Positions 1 to 11,600 of a stretch of DNA of 64,000 nucleotides are shown in pieces. Both the position numbers and the translations under genes were made by a program. The notes under the pieces were generated by a model. It saw only the letters and a program-made list of their open reading frames with translations, was not told the DNA's origin and ran no database searches. Each line of letters begins with the position of its first letter. Within the stretch, counting starts at the first letter, position 1. Origin of the DNA: Argopecten irradians (lineage: Eukaryota > Mollusca > Bivalvia > Pectinida > Pectinidae); NCBI RefSeq assembly GCF_041381155.1, contig NC_091149.1, positions 8,882,609 through 8,946,608 on the forward strand, given 5' to 3'.

Positions 1-253
1 GAAACAAACGCTCGTTCGATCTCGTTCAATGATATTGAAAAGGGGAAATTCAACCTCATTTTTACTGAGGCACGGGAAAATAAAACATCATATTTCCCAG
101 AGGCACGTATCCCTATGGTGACCGCCCGTCTTCCACACAGAATTATCTCTCCTGCCGATTGAACGTCATTTTTATCATCCTTAATTTATTTTTTATTTTA
201 TTTTAACCCAGAATAGCAAATCGCGAATTTTCAGTATAATAATTAATTCATGT
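1..253. other. non-coding left edge
   Basis: No gene seen. The first 40 bases carry two or three diverged copies of the cgttcaatgat motif that makes up the satellite at 0.85-2.2 kb, so the satellite once extended to, or was copied to, the window edge. The rest is AT-rich single-copy-looking DNA. Confidence 0.5.
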
Positions 254-822
254 CCCAAGTGGCAGTGTGATATGAAGGTTCATTATATGACTGGTGTTTT
301 TGCTGCATTTTGATTGGCCGATACGTTTCTCAGAAGTTTTCATCAACTGCGATATCAACCCCGACTCGAGTTCAATAACCTGTGACAAAAATAGATCGAG
401 GGAAACTCCCTTTAGATGTGACGTCATAATCACTTTTTACGTCGAGTCGTACCCAAATATAGCTTTACGGGAGTTTCCTTATTCAAAGACGTCGGATTAA
501 TCTATTGTGACGTCATTATAAATAGTTATATATAGCAACATATTTGACGGAAGGCAGTTTTGAAGAACCGGGTTAATATCCTGTAAATGTCATATAATAA
601 AATAGTTATCGACCTTTTTTTCAGGTGGATACGGTGAGTTATCAACCCGAGTAAGTGATATATCCCCAGGCCGTAGAGGGTTGATAACTCACGGTATCCA
701 CCTGAAAATAGGTCGATACTTGTATATTATTTATCCTCAGATGTAATATTCCCCTCGGGCAATCTCTCGGGAAATATTTCACCTTCGGGTAAATAAACCT
801 TTATATAACACTGCCACTTGGG
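254..822. mobile_element. TIR element (MITE-like) with nested hairpin
   Basis: The ends are 27-bp inverted repeats starting cccaagtggcagtgt and differing at only two positions, at 254-280 and 796-822. No transposase ORF is present, so it would be non-autonomous. Inside, 609-717 is a second long hairpin whose arms read caggtggata and gttatcaaccc. Two perfect tgacgtca palindromes lie in the left half, at 419-426 and 508-515. I see no clear target-site duplication, so the superfamily is not assigned. Confidence 0.7.
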
Positions 823-837
823 CCGTAAATGCATATT

Positions 838-2215
838 ATGACCCTCTCCAATAATTACATATTCCCGTTCAATGATATTATAATCTCGTTCAATGATACT
901 ACAATCTCGTTCAATGATAGTGTAATCCCGTTCAATGATATAATGATCCAGTTCAATGGTATTATGATCTTTTCAGTGATATTAAGATCGTGTTCAATAA
1001 TAAAATGATCATTTTCAATGATATTATTATCGCGTTCAATAATTTTATGGTCCTTTTCAATGATAACATAATCCCGTTCAATGATATGATCCCGTTCAAT
1101 TATCTTGTGATCCCGTTCCATGATATTATGATCCCGTTCAATGATATGATCCCGTTCAATACATGATCTCGTTCAATGATATGATCCCGTTCATTGATAT
1201 GATATAGTTCAATGATATGATCTCGTTCAATGATATGATCCCGTTCAATCATATTGTGATCCCGTTCCATGATATTATGATCCCGTTCAATGATATGATC
1301 CCGTTCAATACATGATCTCGTTCAATGATATGATCTCGTTCAATGATATGATCTCGTTCAATGATATGATCCCGTTCAATCATATTGTGATCCCGTTCCA
1401 TGATATGATCCCGTTCAATACATGATCTCGTTCAATGATATGATCTCGTTGAATGATATGATCTCGTTCAATGATATGATCCCGTTCAATGATATGATCT
1501 CGTTCAATGATATGATCTCGTTCAATGATATGATCCCGTTCAATGATATGATCTCGTTCAATGATATGATCTCGTTCAATGATATGATCTCGTTCAATGA
1601 TATGATCCCGTTCAATGATATGATCTCGTTCAATGGCATGATCCCGTTCAATGACATGATATCGTTGAATGATATGATCCCGTTCAATGATATGATCTCG
1701 TTCAATGATATAATCTCGTTCAATGATATGATCCCGTTCAATGATATGATCCCGTTCAATGATATGATCTCGTTCAATGATATGATCTCGTTCAATGATA
1801 TGATCCCGTTCAATGATATGATCTCGTTCAAATATATGAGCTCGTTCAATGATATGATCTCGTTCAATGATACGATCTCGTTCAATGATATAATCCCGTT
1901 CAATGATATGATCCCGTTCAATGATATGATCTCGTTCAAATATATAATCCCGTTCAATGATATGATCTCGTTCAATGATATAATCCCGTTCAATGATATG
2001 ATCCCGTTCAATGATATGATCTCGTTCAAATATATAATCCCGTTCAATGATATGATCTCGTTCAATGATATTATCTCCATCAATGATATGATCTCGTTCA
2101 ATGATATGATCTCGTTCAATGATATGATCCCGTTCAATGATTTGATCTCGTTCAATGATATGATCTCGTTCAATGATATTAGCCCGTTCAATGGTATGAT
2201 CCCGTTAAATCATAT
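838..2215. repeat. 18-bp minisatellite array
   Basis: Roughly 70 or more head-to-tail copies of an 18-bp unit (gatatgatctcgttcaat, with a common tcccg variant). Units are ragged and variable in length from about 850 to 1120 and become near-perfect from about 1415. Because 18 is a multiple of 3 and the unit lacks stops in these frames, both strands stay open for more than 250 codons. The plus strand reads a hexapeptide such as ISFNDM and the minus strand ISLNEI. I treat these as repeat artefacts and not genes. Confidence 0.9.
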
Positions 2216-2289
2216 TATGACCACAAACTAAATAGGCTTAAAAAGGTATATAATATATATATATACGTCTAATTAACACAAAACATAAT

Positions 2290-2528
2290 ACAAAATATTT
2301 TTTTTCTTTCGGTACATGTGCAATCAGTACTTCCATATACAAAATATTTTTTTTCTTTCGGTACATGGCATTTTTTCCAGAATGCAATTAATTGTTTTTA
2401 ACGTTTTTATCTTTTCAATGATGGTAATGGTGTAAAGTAAGTAACTTTTGTTCATGAAAAAAATATTAAATCGTCTGCTCATGAGGAGAAAAAATATTAT
2501 TTGTCAGCAGTGGAGCATCTTCAAACAT
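2290..2528 (-). mobile_element. truncated copy of the TTAA-ended MITE family
   Basis: Reverse-oriented, 5'-damaged copy of the element seen whole at 48297-48656. Shared landmarks are the gtgcaatcagtacttcc block, the aatggtgtaaagtaagtaact block and the cagtggagcatctt end. A 47-bp stretch (tacaaaatattttttttc and following) is internally duplicated. It lies directly after the satellite. Confidence 0.6.
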
Positions 2529-2848
2529 CGGTACTAATGACTTAATTTTTCTAATCTTATTTTTTAAAGGAAATGATATTTGCTCCCTTTCACTTCCCTT
2601 GACATGTAAATAGTATGTGCATATAATGTTCTTACCTTCAGAATGAGCAATATAGCTCATTACGCTGACAAATAAGCTTTATCGCATTAAAACGAAATAT
2701 TGCTGGTTTAATTACTTATATCTACATAAATGTTAATGCGCTCATTCCTGCTTTAAAGTTATATGTGCTTTAACAGGGTAAAACTTTGACATCTTAAATT
2801 TTCTTTAATAATCTATTGAACGTTTCGAAGAATTAAGCAAGCTGTAAA

Positions 2849-3385
2849 CAAGAGGCCCAGAGGGCCTGTATCACTCACCTGGTTTGTAATGTCAAGTCAT
2901 GTTCTGAATACAGGTTCATTGTTTCTTTTCTGAAGGAATTTGAATATTTACCTCTTATTTCCCTATTTGTCCCCGCCCCTCCTGCCCCTGAGGGTCAGAA
3001 CCAAAATTTATACAAGTTCTGTTCCCCTTCCCCCAAGGATATTTGTGACCAAATTTTGTTACACTCCATGCAGAACTCTAGGACAAGTAGCGATTTATAG
3101 GATTTACCTCTATTTCCCCTATTGGGCCCCGCTCCTCCTGCCCCCGGGGGGTCATAGCCAAAATTTATACAAGTTCTGTTCCCCTTCCCCCAAGGATGTT
3201 TGTGGCCAAATTTGGTTACAATCCATGCAGAACTCTAGGACAAGTAGTGATTTATAGGATTTACCTCTATTTCCCTAATGGGCCCCGCCCCTCCTGCCCC
3301 CGGGGGGTCAGAGCCAAATTTTAAACAAGTTCTGTTCTCCTTCCCCAAGGATGTTTGTGGCCTAATTTGGTTACAATCCAAGCTT
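2849..3385. repeat. tandem repeat, about 156-bp unit, with gaggcccagagggcc leader
   Basis: Three consecutive C-rich units, each with gccccgcccctcctgcccc, then caagttctgttccccttccc, then ccatgcagaactctaggac. The last landmark recurs at about 3066, 3223 and (decayed) 3378, giving a period near 156 bp. The array is headed by aagaggcccagagggcctg. From memory this leader is a common interspersed motif in bivalve genomes. The small plus-strand ORF inside is a by-product. Confidence 0.75.
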
Positions 3386-3487
3386 AAACTTTTCAATGGT
3401 TACTTTTTTAACTGAAGGGAGATACTAAATCGTCTGTTCCTGGTTTTTGATAGAGAACAATACCATTTGTGAGCGGTGGAGGATTTT
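3386..3487 (-). mobile_element. fragment of the TTAA-ended MITE family
   Basis: About 100 bp with the landmarks ttttgatagagaacaatacc and atttgtgagcggtggagga, matching the terminal third of the element at 60800-61152. It abuts the TSP1 exon at 3507. Confidence 0.5.
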
Positions 3488-3506
3488 TTATACAATAACT
3501 ACTTAC

Positions 3507-3701
3507 TCAGACATTCTTGTGACACACATGATTTGACGTTCGTGTCGCTGTCACCGTTGGTATCAGGTTGACACGCACGGCCACCATTCGCGGGTGCGGG
3601 GTTCGAGCAGGTACGTGTACGGATTTGTTTTCCAGCACCACATGTGGTTGTGCAGCTGCCAAAATTCGTCCAAGCTGACCATTGTCCGTCTACAGCAACC
3701 G
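3507..3701 (-). CDS. thrombospondin type-1 repeat exon (isolated)
   Basis: An exon of 195 nt with a phase-1 acceptor (tttaaacag) and a phase-1 donor (gtaagt), the usual symmetrical phase of TSP1 exons. It encodes 64 residues: a [10 protein letters not shown] start with the W-x-x-W motif, then [15 protein letters not shown], then NGGRACQPD and KSCVSQEC, so six cysteines and the CSVTCG-like core are present. TSP1 modules are secreted or extracellular adhesion and matrix-binding folds. It lies 1.8 kb downstream, on the same strand, of the terminal TSP1 exon of gene 1. It could be an alternative last module of that gene or part of another gene running off the window. Its sequence (longer, group-1-like) is not a recent copy of the gene 1 or gene 2 TSP1 exons. 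Confidence 0.7.
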
Positions 3702-3834
3702 CTGTTTAAAGAGTAGGCCAGTGTGTATTGTTTAATCGATAGTTTATCGCATATTTCGGAAATCTTGCATATTTATATTTCTGAATTCATCGCTATAATT
3801 TTTCTTTAGATAACTTGTTTAGGTGGAGTGTTAT

Positions 3835-4314
3835 TTAGCCAACAGGACGAATCTTGTAATTGTTTTTACAAGCATAATAAATCTGATTATTCTTCCTTAT
3901 CGATATAACAGTACCAGTGATTGGTTTAAAAGCGTCACATGTCCGGGAAACAATATCGAGTATCCCTCTCGGAACCCACTTCCTTCCATTTTCCCTGTCG
4001 AGTATCAGTTCCGGAACTTCTCGATTGTTTTCATTACATTTATTATCATAAAAAAGAAATATATTGTTATAGATTAAGAATTGTTGATAACATTTAACCA
4101 CATTTGCAATTGTTGAAAATGAATAATATTTATCTTGTATTTCTTCTTTTTGTTTAATATCACATGCAGTATATGTAACTAAAACATATACAGTTAAAGA
4201 TTCGGAATAATAAAACATGTATTGCCCTGGTATGAGGGAGACATGGGGATGTGTTTCCTCTAAATAATTCATGTTTCCCGAGGGTGTAGTAATCCCTAAA
4301 ACATATTTGAACAT
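3835..4314 (-). CDS. hypothetical protein, 159 codons
   Basis: An uninterrupted ATG-to-TAA ORF, long for DNA this AT-rich, on the same strand as the flanking TSP1 exons. The protein has no signal peptide or membrane helix that I can see. It carries five spaced cysteines (in TACDI, VKCYQ, NKCNE, RTCDAF and YACKN) and a WVPRGILDIV stretch. Codon choice looks like that of the real exons rather than of a repeat, and the opposite strand is open over part of it only. I do not recognise the family. It may be an intronless gene nested between TSP1 exons, a retained exon, or chance. Confidence 0.35.
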   Translation of the reverse strand: MFKYVLGITTPSGNMNYLEETHPHVSLIPGQYMFYYSESLTVYVLVTYTACDIKQKEEIQDKYYSFSTIANVVKCYQQFLIYNNIFLFYDNKCNENNREVPELILDRENGRKWVPRGILDIVSRTCDAFKPITGTVISIRKNNQIYYACKNNYKIRPVG

Positions 4315-5047
4315 GATTTATCTCAGGTAAATAAATCTGCATATCTTCCTCACACAAGGGCAATACATGTATAGTAATTTTATGTTCAAAATTAGGGTAA
4401 AACAGTAATTATTAATTAAACATATGTATCATTTACATGGAAACTTAACCCCATATATTAAGGTAATTAACAGAATGATATACTGTGTAACAAAGTTAAT
4501 TTTGAATCTGGAAACAATTAACAATAAATTATGTGCGATTGTCATTGGAACCATAATACAATCGGTTTACCATGAGTATTTCTACCCAGAATGTTATTTG
4601 AAAGCATCAAGCCATGAACTAGAGCTGTAATTCTATGGCGAACTAATCTATCCAATAACAATTATATGACACCATAGCAATGATATGTTCATCCGTTGTA
4701 TTTCCATGGTAACCGTTAACGACACCTGCACGACACATCCAAGAGCTAACGAGTTATTGGCCATTTTACACAGCAGGGATATATTGATATTGTTACCATG
4801 GCAACCAAAGTTTTTTGAAAATCATCAAACGAAAATCTGCATGCACATGTCTACATGTTCCACAACATTAAGTGTCATAGAATGTAATTAAGGAGCTATA
4901 AGCTTACATTAAAAACCAAAATTGTAGTAGGCAAGTACCTGCATGTACTCCTACAGTCATCATCTACACAATATTGCCACCAAGTTTCATTTCATTTTAT
5001 CCGGAAGCTCAGGAATTGTTTCAGTTCTACCGACTCCAGTTTACACT
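4315..5047. other. non-coding spacer with an X-box-like site
   Basis: No gene supported. The only notable motif is gttaccatggcaac at 4792-4805, a perfect match to the RFX X-box pattern, near a second ccatggtaac at about 4706. No transcript is visible nearby to link it to. Confidence 0.35.
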
Positions 5048-5222
5048 ATTCTGTATTTGCATATTACAGAATTATCTGCCCTTGCGGATAGGATTGTGAG
5101 GTCGTTTGATTGCGAGCGTAGCGCCATATTTTTCCGAAGAAAATGACGTGAATTGACGTTAAATAATGACGTAACAATGATACCTACCCACTAAAGAGCT
5201 AACTCTGTAATATACAAAGACG
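5048..5222. mobile_element. small TIR MITE, tattacag family
   Basis: About 175 bp with inverted ends (ctgtatttgcatattacaga against a reversed ctctgtaatatacaaagac) followed by inner tctgcccttgcgg. The same family is seen at 9002-9193 and about 23421-23600, with a fragment near 31291-31345. Confidence 0.6.
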
Positions 5223-5535
5223 GATTGGGACCCCTAACGTTATTGGCAAGGTTGAAATGTATAAAGATATTAAAAAGGTTATTTCAGTTTATGGTATACT
5301 TTGAAATGTGTTTGATAAGTGTTTTTCGCGGTTTGCGGATTTCTTATTATTTACGAGATATAAACACCTGCAATTACGTTTCATAAATTCACAAAATTCT
5401 AAAGTTTTCGTGGTAAAACGTCCTTCGAATAATTGTTTTTATTGTATTTTAAATTAGTTTTTCCTGTTTTCTTTTTTTGTTTTACCTTTTTATATGTTTA
5501 ATGTGTTCATTTATTTTCTGTAACAGTTCACTTAC

Positions 5536-5664
5536 CTTACACGCACGCTGGCATTTGACAAGTTCTGGTTTCAGATGGGGGGTGAAAATAGCAGTGATGC
5601 TCGCAGTTTCGAGACTGGGTTCCTTCACCACAAGTAACCGAACACGGCCCGTACGCACCGTATT
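5536..5664 (-). CDS. gene 1 exon 5: TSP1 module and stop
   Basis: The acceptor ctctataacacag gives a phase-1 start that completes a Glu codon with the previous exon. The TSP1 core is [14 protein letters not shown] with six cysteines. The usual W-x-x-W is replaced by Tyr (YGAYGPC). The reading frame meets TAA (5537-5539) and one base later a textbook donor, gtaagt. The exon therefore either ends the protein or, if spliced, places the junction one base after the stop. Compare gene 2, where the equivalent donor is also followed closely by a stop. Confidence 0.72.
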
Positions 5665-8600
5665 CTGTGTTATAGAGAAAGCAAGTATTATCTAAAACAT
5701 ATTTTGAAACGTCGAGTTCTTCTTTGGTAGAATATCTCTATTCTTCATATCCACATTTATTAGACCTTAAATTTTCTATTTTCTGTCAGCGAATTCGCAC
5801 AGATAAATATAAACTTTATATATTTTACATCGATTGAGAAAAAAAGATATACAACTTATGTAAATTACTCTCGATGGCCCGGATGTGAGCGCACGAGGTA
5901 TCTTAGTGTCTGAGGCAAACGGATCCCGGAATATCCGGAGAAAACGTAATCGGGCAGATGACCCCTTAACTTTTCACGTCCGTGCCGGGGATCGAACCAC
6001 GGCCGGTTAAGTTAATGGTGAGCACAAATTGTATATTTCAAGCTCAAATATCTCAAAAAGTATATGAAGACACCCACTTTGTACATTTGAAATCTGCATG
6101 ATAAATGCAAAAAATGACCTATTAGAAAAAAAAGCACGGGTTTTCCCAAAAGTATGGAACTACCTTAAATGTATTTTATTTCATCACGTACTATAGAATG
6201 ATAAGTATAAGCATTGATGTCACCACTTATGAACCAAATGGTTCAAATCATGAACTATGATTTAATTCACCGAGCTAGTAGTTTCACATGTTTTTGCAAA
6301 CAAGATCGCTTTCTTCCCCCAATGAAAATAAAGGGTGACATCAATGCCAAAGTGAAAGTGAAAATGAAATCGTTTTACCAGGACACGAAAACGTGTGATG
6401 ACACGTTTCTGTCTGTGTGTGGGACGACAGTGAAGAACATCTATCTGTACATGTTCGTTGCCTTGTTCCCTCACCACAAAGACCACTACAACGACTCCAG
6501 GACGACCAAACAGGACCTGATTAAAACAATGACAATGCTTAGCTTTCTGCGACATTCCTTTAACAGACCTTTTACAGGTATCATTGAATGTTGCTCACGA
6601 GCAAATAAAAAGTTGTTTCAATGTCTATCACTTTCGCTCTTTTTGTCAAAGTGAAAACTGTTTAATTGTTATACACATTATTCGCCGTCTGTCCGAGGTT
6701 TAAACTTTCTAATTTTACCACTTTTTTATAAAGTTGCAGCACTGGAAGTATTTTAGATTATAAAAGTGAAAGAATATTTTAGCATGTACACGTAAAAATA
6801 GGTTTGAAAGATGCTGAATCATTCCGAAATCTTCCGAACGTCGTCGCGACAATCTCGAAGTAATGCGAGAGTTGTGAAACCAAAAGAAAATGTCAATCGT
6901 TTTTCGCAAACAAAACATGAGGTCGACTTCAACAGACTGGATCTTCAAAGAAAATAATCGATATTTGATACATACCATATTAAATTATAGCAAAGGTGTG
7001 AATTGGATGTTTTAAAAACTTGCTCTGTGGACATATACCAGCATGATTTGCTCATATAAGTTAGAAGGAAAACGTAAACAAACACATGTGCGCTTACGCT
7101 AGTTACCTGGTTCACCACGTGCAGGGCGTGCCGACGTCAGTTACGTGATACGATTCGGAACTCCGACAAAACCCGAATGTACTAAACATAGCGGTGATTG
7201 AAGGCGCTTTATTCAAAACCAGGATTATATGATTCCTAGATTGCGGCTCTCTTATAGGCCGACATATGCTTTTGGGGAGCTAAATCATCAAGTTACATGT
7301 TCATGTTCTAACACCAAATATTTAAGCGACTTATCGTAACAGTGTAATTAGCATGAAATATAACTTTAATAAAAATCAGGTGCATTTTGTATTTATATGT
7401 GCTCACATAGCAAATACAGCATAATTTGAAAATTACAACCATGTACAATACATACCAGATGAATGACAACAACCAGAGCCACACGATGAGCATCCATCTG
7501 GAAAAAAAATAAATCCAAGATTCATATTAGTACAATAGAAGGCCTTCAATATGTATGAAAATCAAAAAGTTTGTGGATAATTATTTTACACTGTTGGCAA
7601 TGACGTGACGTCATCGATACATGTGGTGAGTATTTTCGAGGACGTTATTAATTTTGATGCATTGCGATATATCTCTGAAGTCAACGCTATAATAATATTT
7701 TTAAGTAATGAAAAAAGTGTATGCTGTTCAACATATTTTTTTCTTCGCCTCTCTAAGCTTATAATATTATACATCTTCACAACATGACAATATATGTGAT
7801 AATGATGATATTATGTATTATGACATACAATTATGTAAACTGTATGCAGCTGTATGCAATTATTTTGTAAAAAACTTTTATAAAAAAAAACCTTTCCACA
7901 TTTACTTACTTTTGTAAAGTTCGTGTTGGTAATGTTTATAAATAACCAATTATGTATATATTACTTTTTCTCGTGTGCACGTAGAAAGTAGTACGGAAGC
8001 TCGGTTCTGATCCATATCGATGGCTATTGCCTATGGCGCTAACATCATGTGACTTGGGTTTCCGATATTACCCGAACGTGTTAAGCATGAAATTGGTCTA
8101 CACAACATTGTTGTTTTTTTTTCAAAATGCATGATTTTTCATTCAACATTCCTATTTGGTGTGTCAGTACTTTTGTTGATCTGAATCATCATATATATGT
8201 ATCTGTATCTATATTCACATAATGTATCTTTTAGAACAGTGTGTTGGAGTGAAAATTACAAGAAATATAATTTCAAAATATGGGAGAAAATGAATAATTG
8301 GTTTGTCAAGAGGACAGAGATATTTCAACCCCTAGTGACATATTTCGGATAAGGTTATATTCTTATCCACTTGACAGACTTAAGTCAGATTGTATCATTT
8401 CAATTACATCTGGCGTATTTATAAACTAAATAATCTTGTACATACGGTGGTAATGGGAGCTAGTACAGCAATACGAATGGCAACTGTCACATTCTTCGTC
8501 ATCTCTTTTCAGATTAAAGCCGGCTTAAAACAAAAAAATGAGTTTGATTAGATTAAGTCCTATTAACACCCAAGGACGTACCAGGTGGTGGAGTAAAGCA

Positions 8601-11600
8601 CGTTTACCCGGCGGGAAACCATCGACCAGCGGTCAGTACCTGGCAACTGCCCCACATGGGATTCGAACTCAAATCCAGATGTAGAGTGTTTGTAGTAATA
8701 TGTTGGGATTTTTTTTTTCTTTATTTTTTATTGTAACAGAACGTTATTTCATTGAGAAAATTAAATATATGTTCCCAACAACAGAACTGTTGAAATATAG
8801 ACATGTCAATAAATAACGTAATATGTGGGGACATCTTAACCACTCAGCCATCACAGTCCCTCGTAAAACAAATATGAAAGTTAATATGTTCAATTCGTTT
8901 TTTTACAAAATATATGCTAACTATGTGCAAGTCTTAACTGTTCTCGTCTACATAAAACCCACCGTATTCAAACTACAAATAACTAATACCAATTCAGAAT
9001 CTATTCTGTCTTTGTATATTACAGAGTTAGCTCCCTTGCGGGTAGGTATCGATAGTTACGTCATTAGTTTGTGAGCACAGTTCACATCGTTTACTCAAAA
9101 ACAAATATGATATTACCCTCGCAATCACATGGCGACACAATTAATATCTACCTGCAAGTGCAGATGACTCTGTAATATGTATATACAGAATAGTATGGCT
9201 TCTGTAAGATAGCTAATTAACGGATATCATCTTCATGTTTCCAAAATCGACAAAACCAGTGTAACTAATTGAACCTTATGCAAATCCGTATCCTCGCTCG
9301 GTTTTATAGGGGATGTGACATAATCCCGTTACGGGTCACATACGAATGGTTTTTTTACTCCCCGTGTTTCAGTTTGGTTTGGTTTGTTTATTTTTACGTC
9401 CTATTAACATCAAGGATCATGTAAGGACGTGCCAGGTTTGTTGGTGGAGGAAAGCCGGAGTACCCGGAGAAAAACCACCGGCCAGCGATCAGTACCTGGC
9501 AACTGCCCCACATGGGATTCGAACCCGCTTCCCAGAGATGGAGGGTTTGTGGTTATATGTCGGGACATCTTAACCACTCGGCCACCGCGGCCCCCGTGTT
9601 TCAGTTCAAATATATTATTTTCATTTTGCTACATCAATATAGAAGGACATTACGTCACATCATACACACATATGTAAGTTATATTCTGCCATCTGGGCGA
9701 AATGACTACATACATGGAATGATTGTGACAACTCTGCAAAGAAGGGCGTTTCGTCACAGCATACATATAAATGTTAGATATATTCGGCCCTTTGGGCGAA
9801 ATGACTAGATACATCAATTGATTGTGTCAATTCTGCAATCTGTTATGTCCACGTTAGGGAATTGGAAGAAGTACACCGATGATCTAGCAACATCTCGCAA
9901 ATGTAAGCTATATTCTGCTCTTTAGCTTTGGAGGACTACATATAAGGCACGATTCTGTCCACGTCAGATGACATGGAAGTAGTATTATGATTAGTCAATT
10001 AGAATCATCGCTAGAATGTGACGCCGGATGTCAGGTTAACTATGGAAATGGAACGAGTATAAGGGTTTGCATTTGTTCATATAGTACCTATCAATAGTTT
10101 TTTTTTTAATCCTGTAACAAATGTTTGTTGATCAGAATAATTTAAATATACCTACCTGGGCATAACTGTCGACGCAATGCATCGGAACCCATGATGTATC
10201 CAGACTGAAAAAATAAAAATCTTTGTCACCGAGAGAAATGAGCAAAACCATGTATGTCACTATTGCAATAAAAGGTATTTTTATTTTATACCTGCAGATG
10301 TATTAGTGGTTTATCCAATGTAATGCACTTGTGTCGTCTTAGGCTGTATTACATGGCTACCCGTGCAATAAAACCTCATGACTTCACTACCTCAACAAAA
10401 TTACAAATTACAAAATATGAATATTATTTTTAGAAACTTAACTGGTTTTACTATAAAAGATGCAAACGACGGTATTTGTGCCGAAATACATGTATCTAAC
10501 ATGTTTCATGTATTGATAACTGATAGTTTCGAGTTTTCGTAAAAAAAAAATAAAAATGGTGGGATATCATAATTATAATTCTTGACATCTTGAGCATGGG
10601 GTATGCCGAAAACTGCTCTATACATGTATGTGTTAGAGGGTACAGCAGCGAGACCCGTTAGAACCGAATGCTGTTCCATTTCACGCATAAAGTACAGTTT
10701 GAGACTTATTTTTGACTTTAAACAGAGTTCCTTTTGAGTTAATTAAACCTAACCATACAAGTCATTCATCACCTATAGATAAGGTGGGTAGCATATGCTG
10801 AAATTAACAACAATGTGCATTCATCCATATCATTCTATTCATCTCATGTTATACCAGTAACAGGTAAAGCATGCACATTTTTACTCACGTGTTTATGAAT
10901 GCAGTCAACCATACCAATGCATTCATCGTATATAAACCTTGTGAACCTAAAATACGCATAGTTACCCTTCTATAACGAAAATTATTCATTTTTAAAATGT
11001 CTTCCAAGGATGGACATAGCCTGCTTGCTCTACCAGGAAGGACAACGTTTTTACTGGTGATTACATGATTAGTGATACATTGTATGTAAAAACTATGTGT
11101 GATTTAAAATGCTCGAGAAATGGATAGGGTAAAACAAATATCAGATTTGTTTTAGACGAAAGAAACTCAGTGTAGTGAGTCATAGATAAGATACTTTAAA
11201 AAATTAAAAAAAAAGTGCTAAAAATATCAGATATAACAACAAATTCGACACAGGATATATATTTGTAAGTTGGTAAACTATGCAATATGTGAGAGTTGAT
11301 TAACCCTAACAAAGAGTTTATGAATACGAACATAATGTCCATTGGATTTACAGGAATATACTTAACTATTCTAACAGACGTAGCTGCTAGAAGCTTACAT
11401 AATGTAAGAGTGCACGTGGATAAATATATAAATCCAAATGACAAAAGATTACCCAATGTTGTATATATGTACGTGCAACATGGAACACGCTCGCGTGCAT
11501 GCTGTTTGCAGAAGAAATGACATTGTACACTTAGCCCTAAAAGAATATTAACACAGGAAAACAGTGCAGGATGCATTTAAAAAGTTCATTTTCAAAGACG

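Noticed and set aside
1415-2231. Long ORFs of 258 and 269 codons on opposite strands
   Set aside because: Products of the 18-bp satellite, whose unit length keeps every frame open; no promoter, splice or codon evidence of a gene.
6214-6654. 146-codon plus-strand ORF
   Set aside because: No domain, no splice context, overlapped by an antisense ORF and lying inside an intron of gene 1.
9429-9597. tRNA-like sequence on the minus strand
   Set aside because: A and B boxes are present but there is no cloverleaf body, and the downstream blocks match other SINE copies; a SINE, not a tRNA gene.
11196-11576. 126-codon minus ORF and 74-codon plus ORF
   Set aside because: Hydrophobic but without conserved motifs or signal; inside intron 1 of gene 1, and both strands open by chance.
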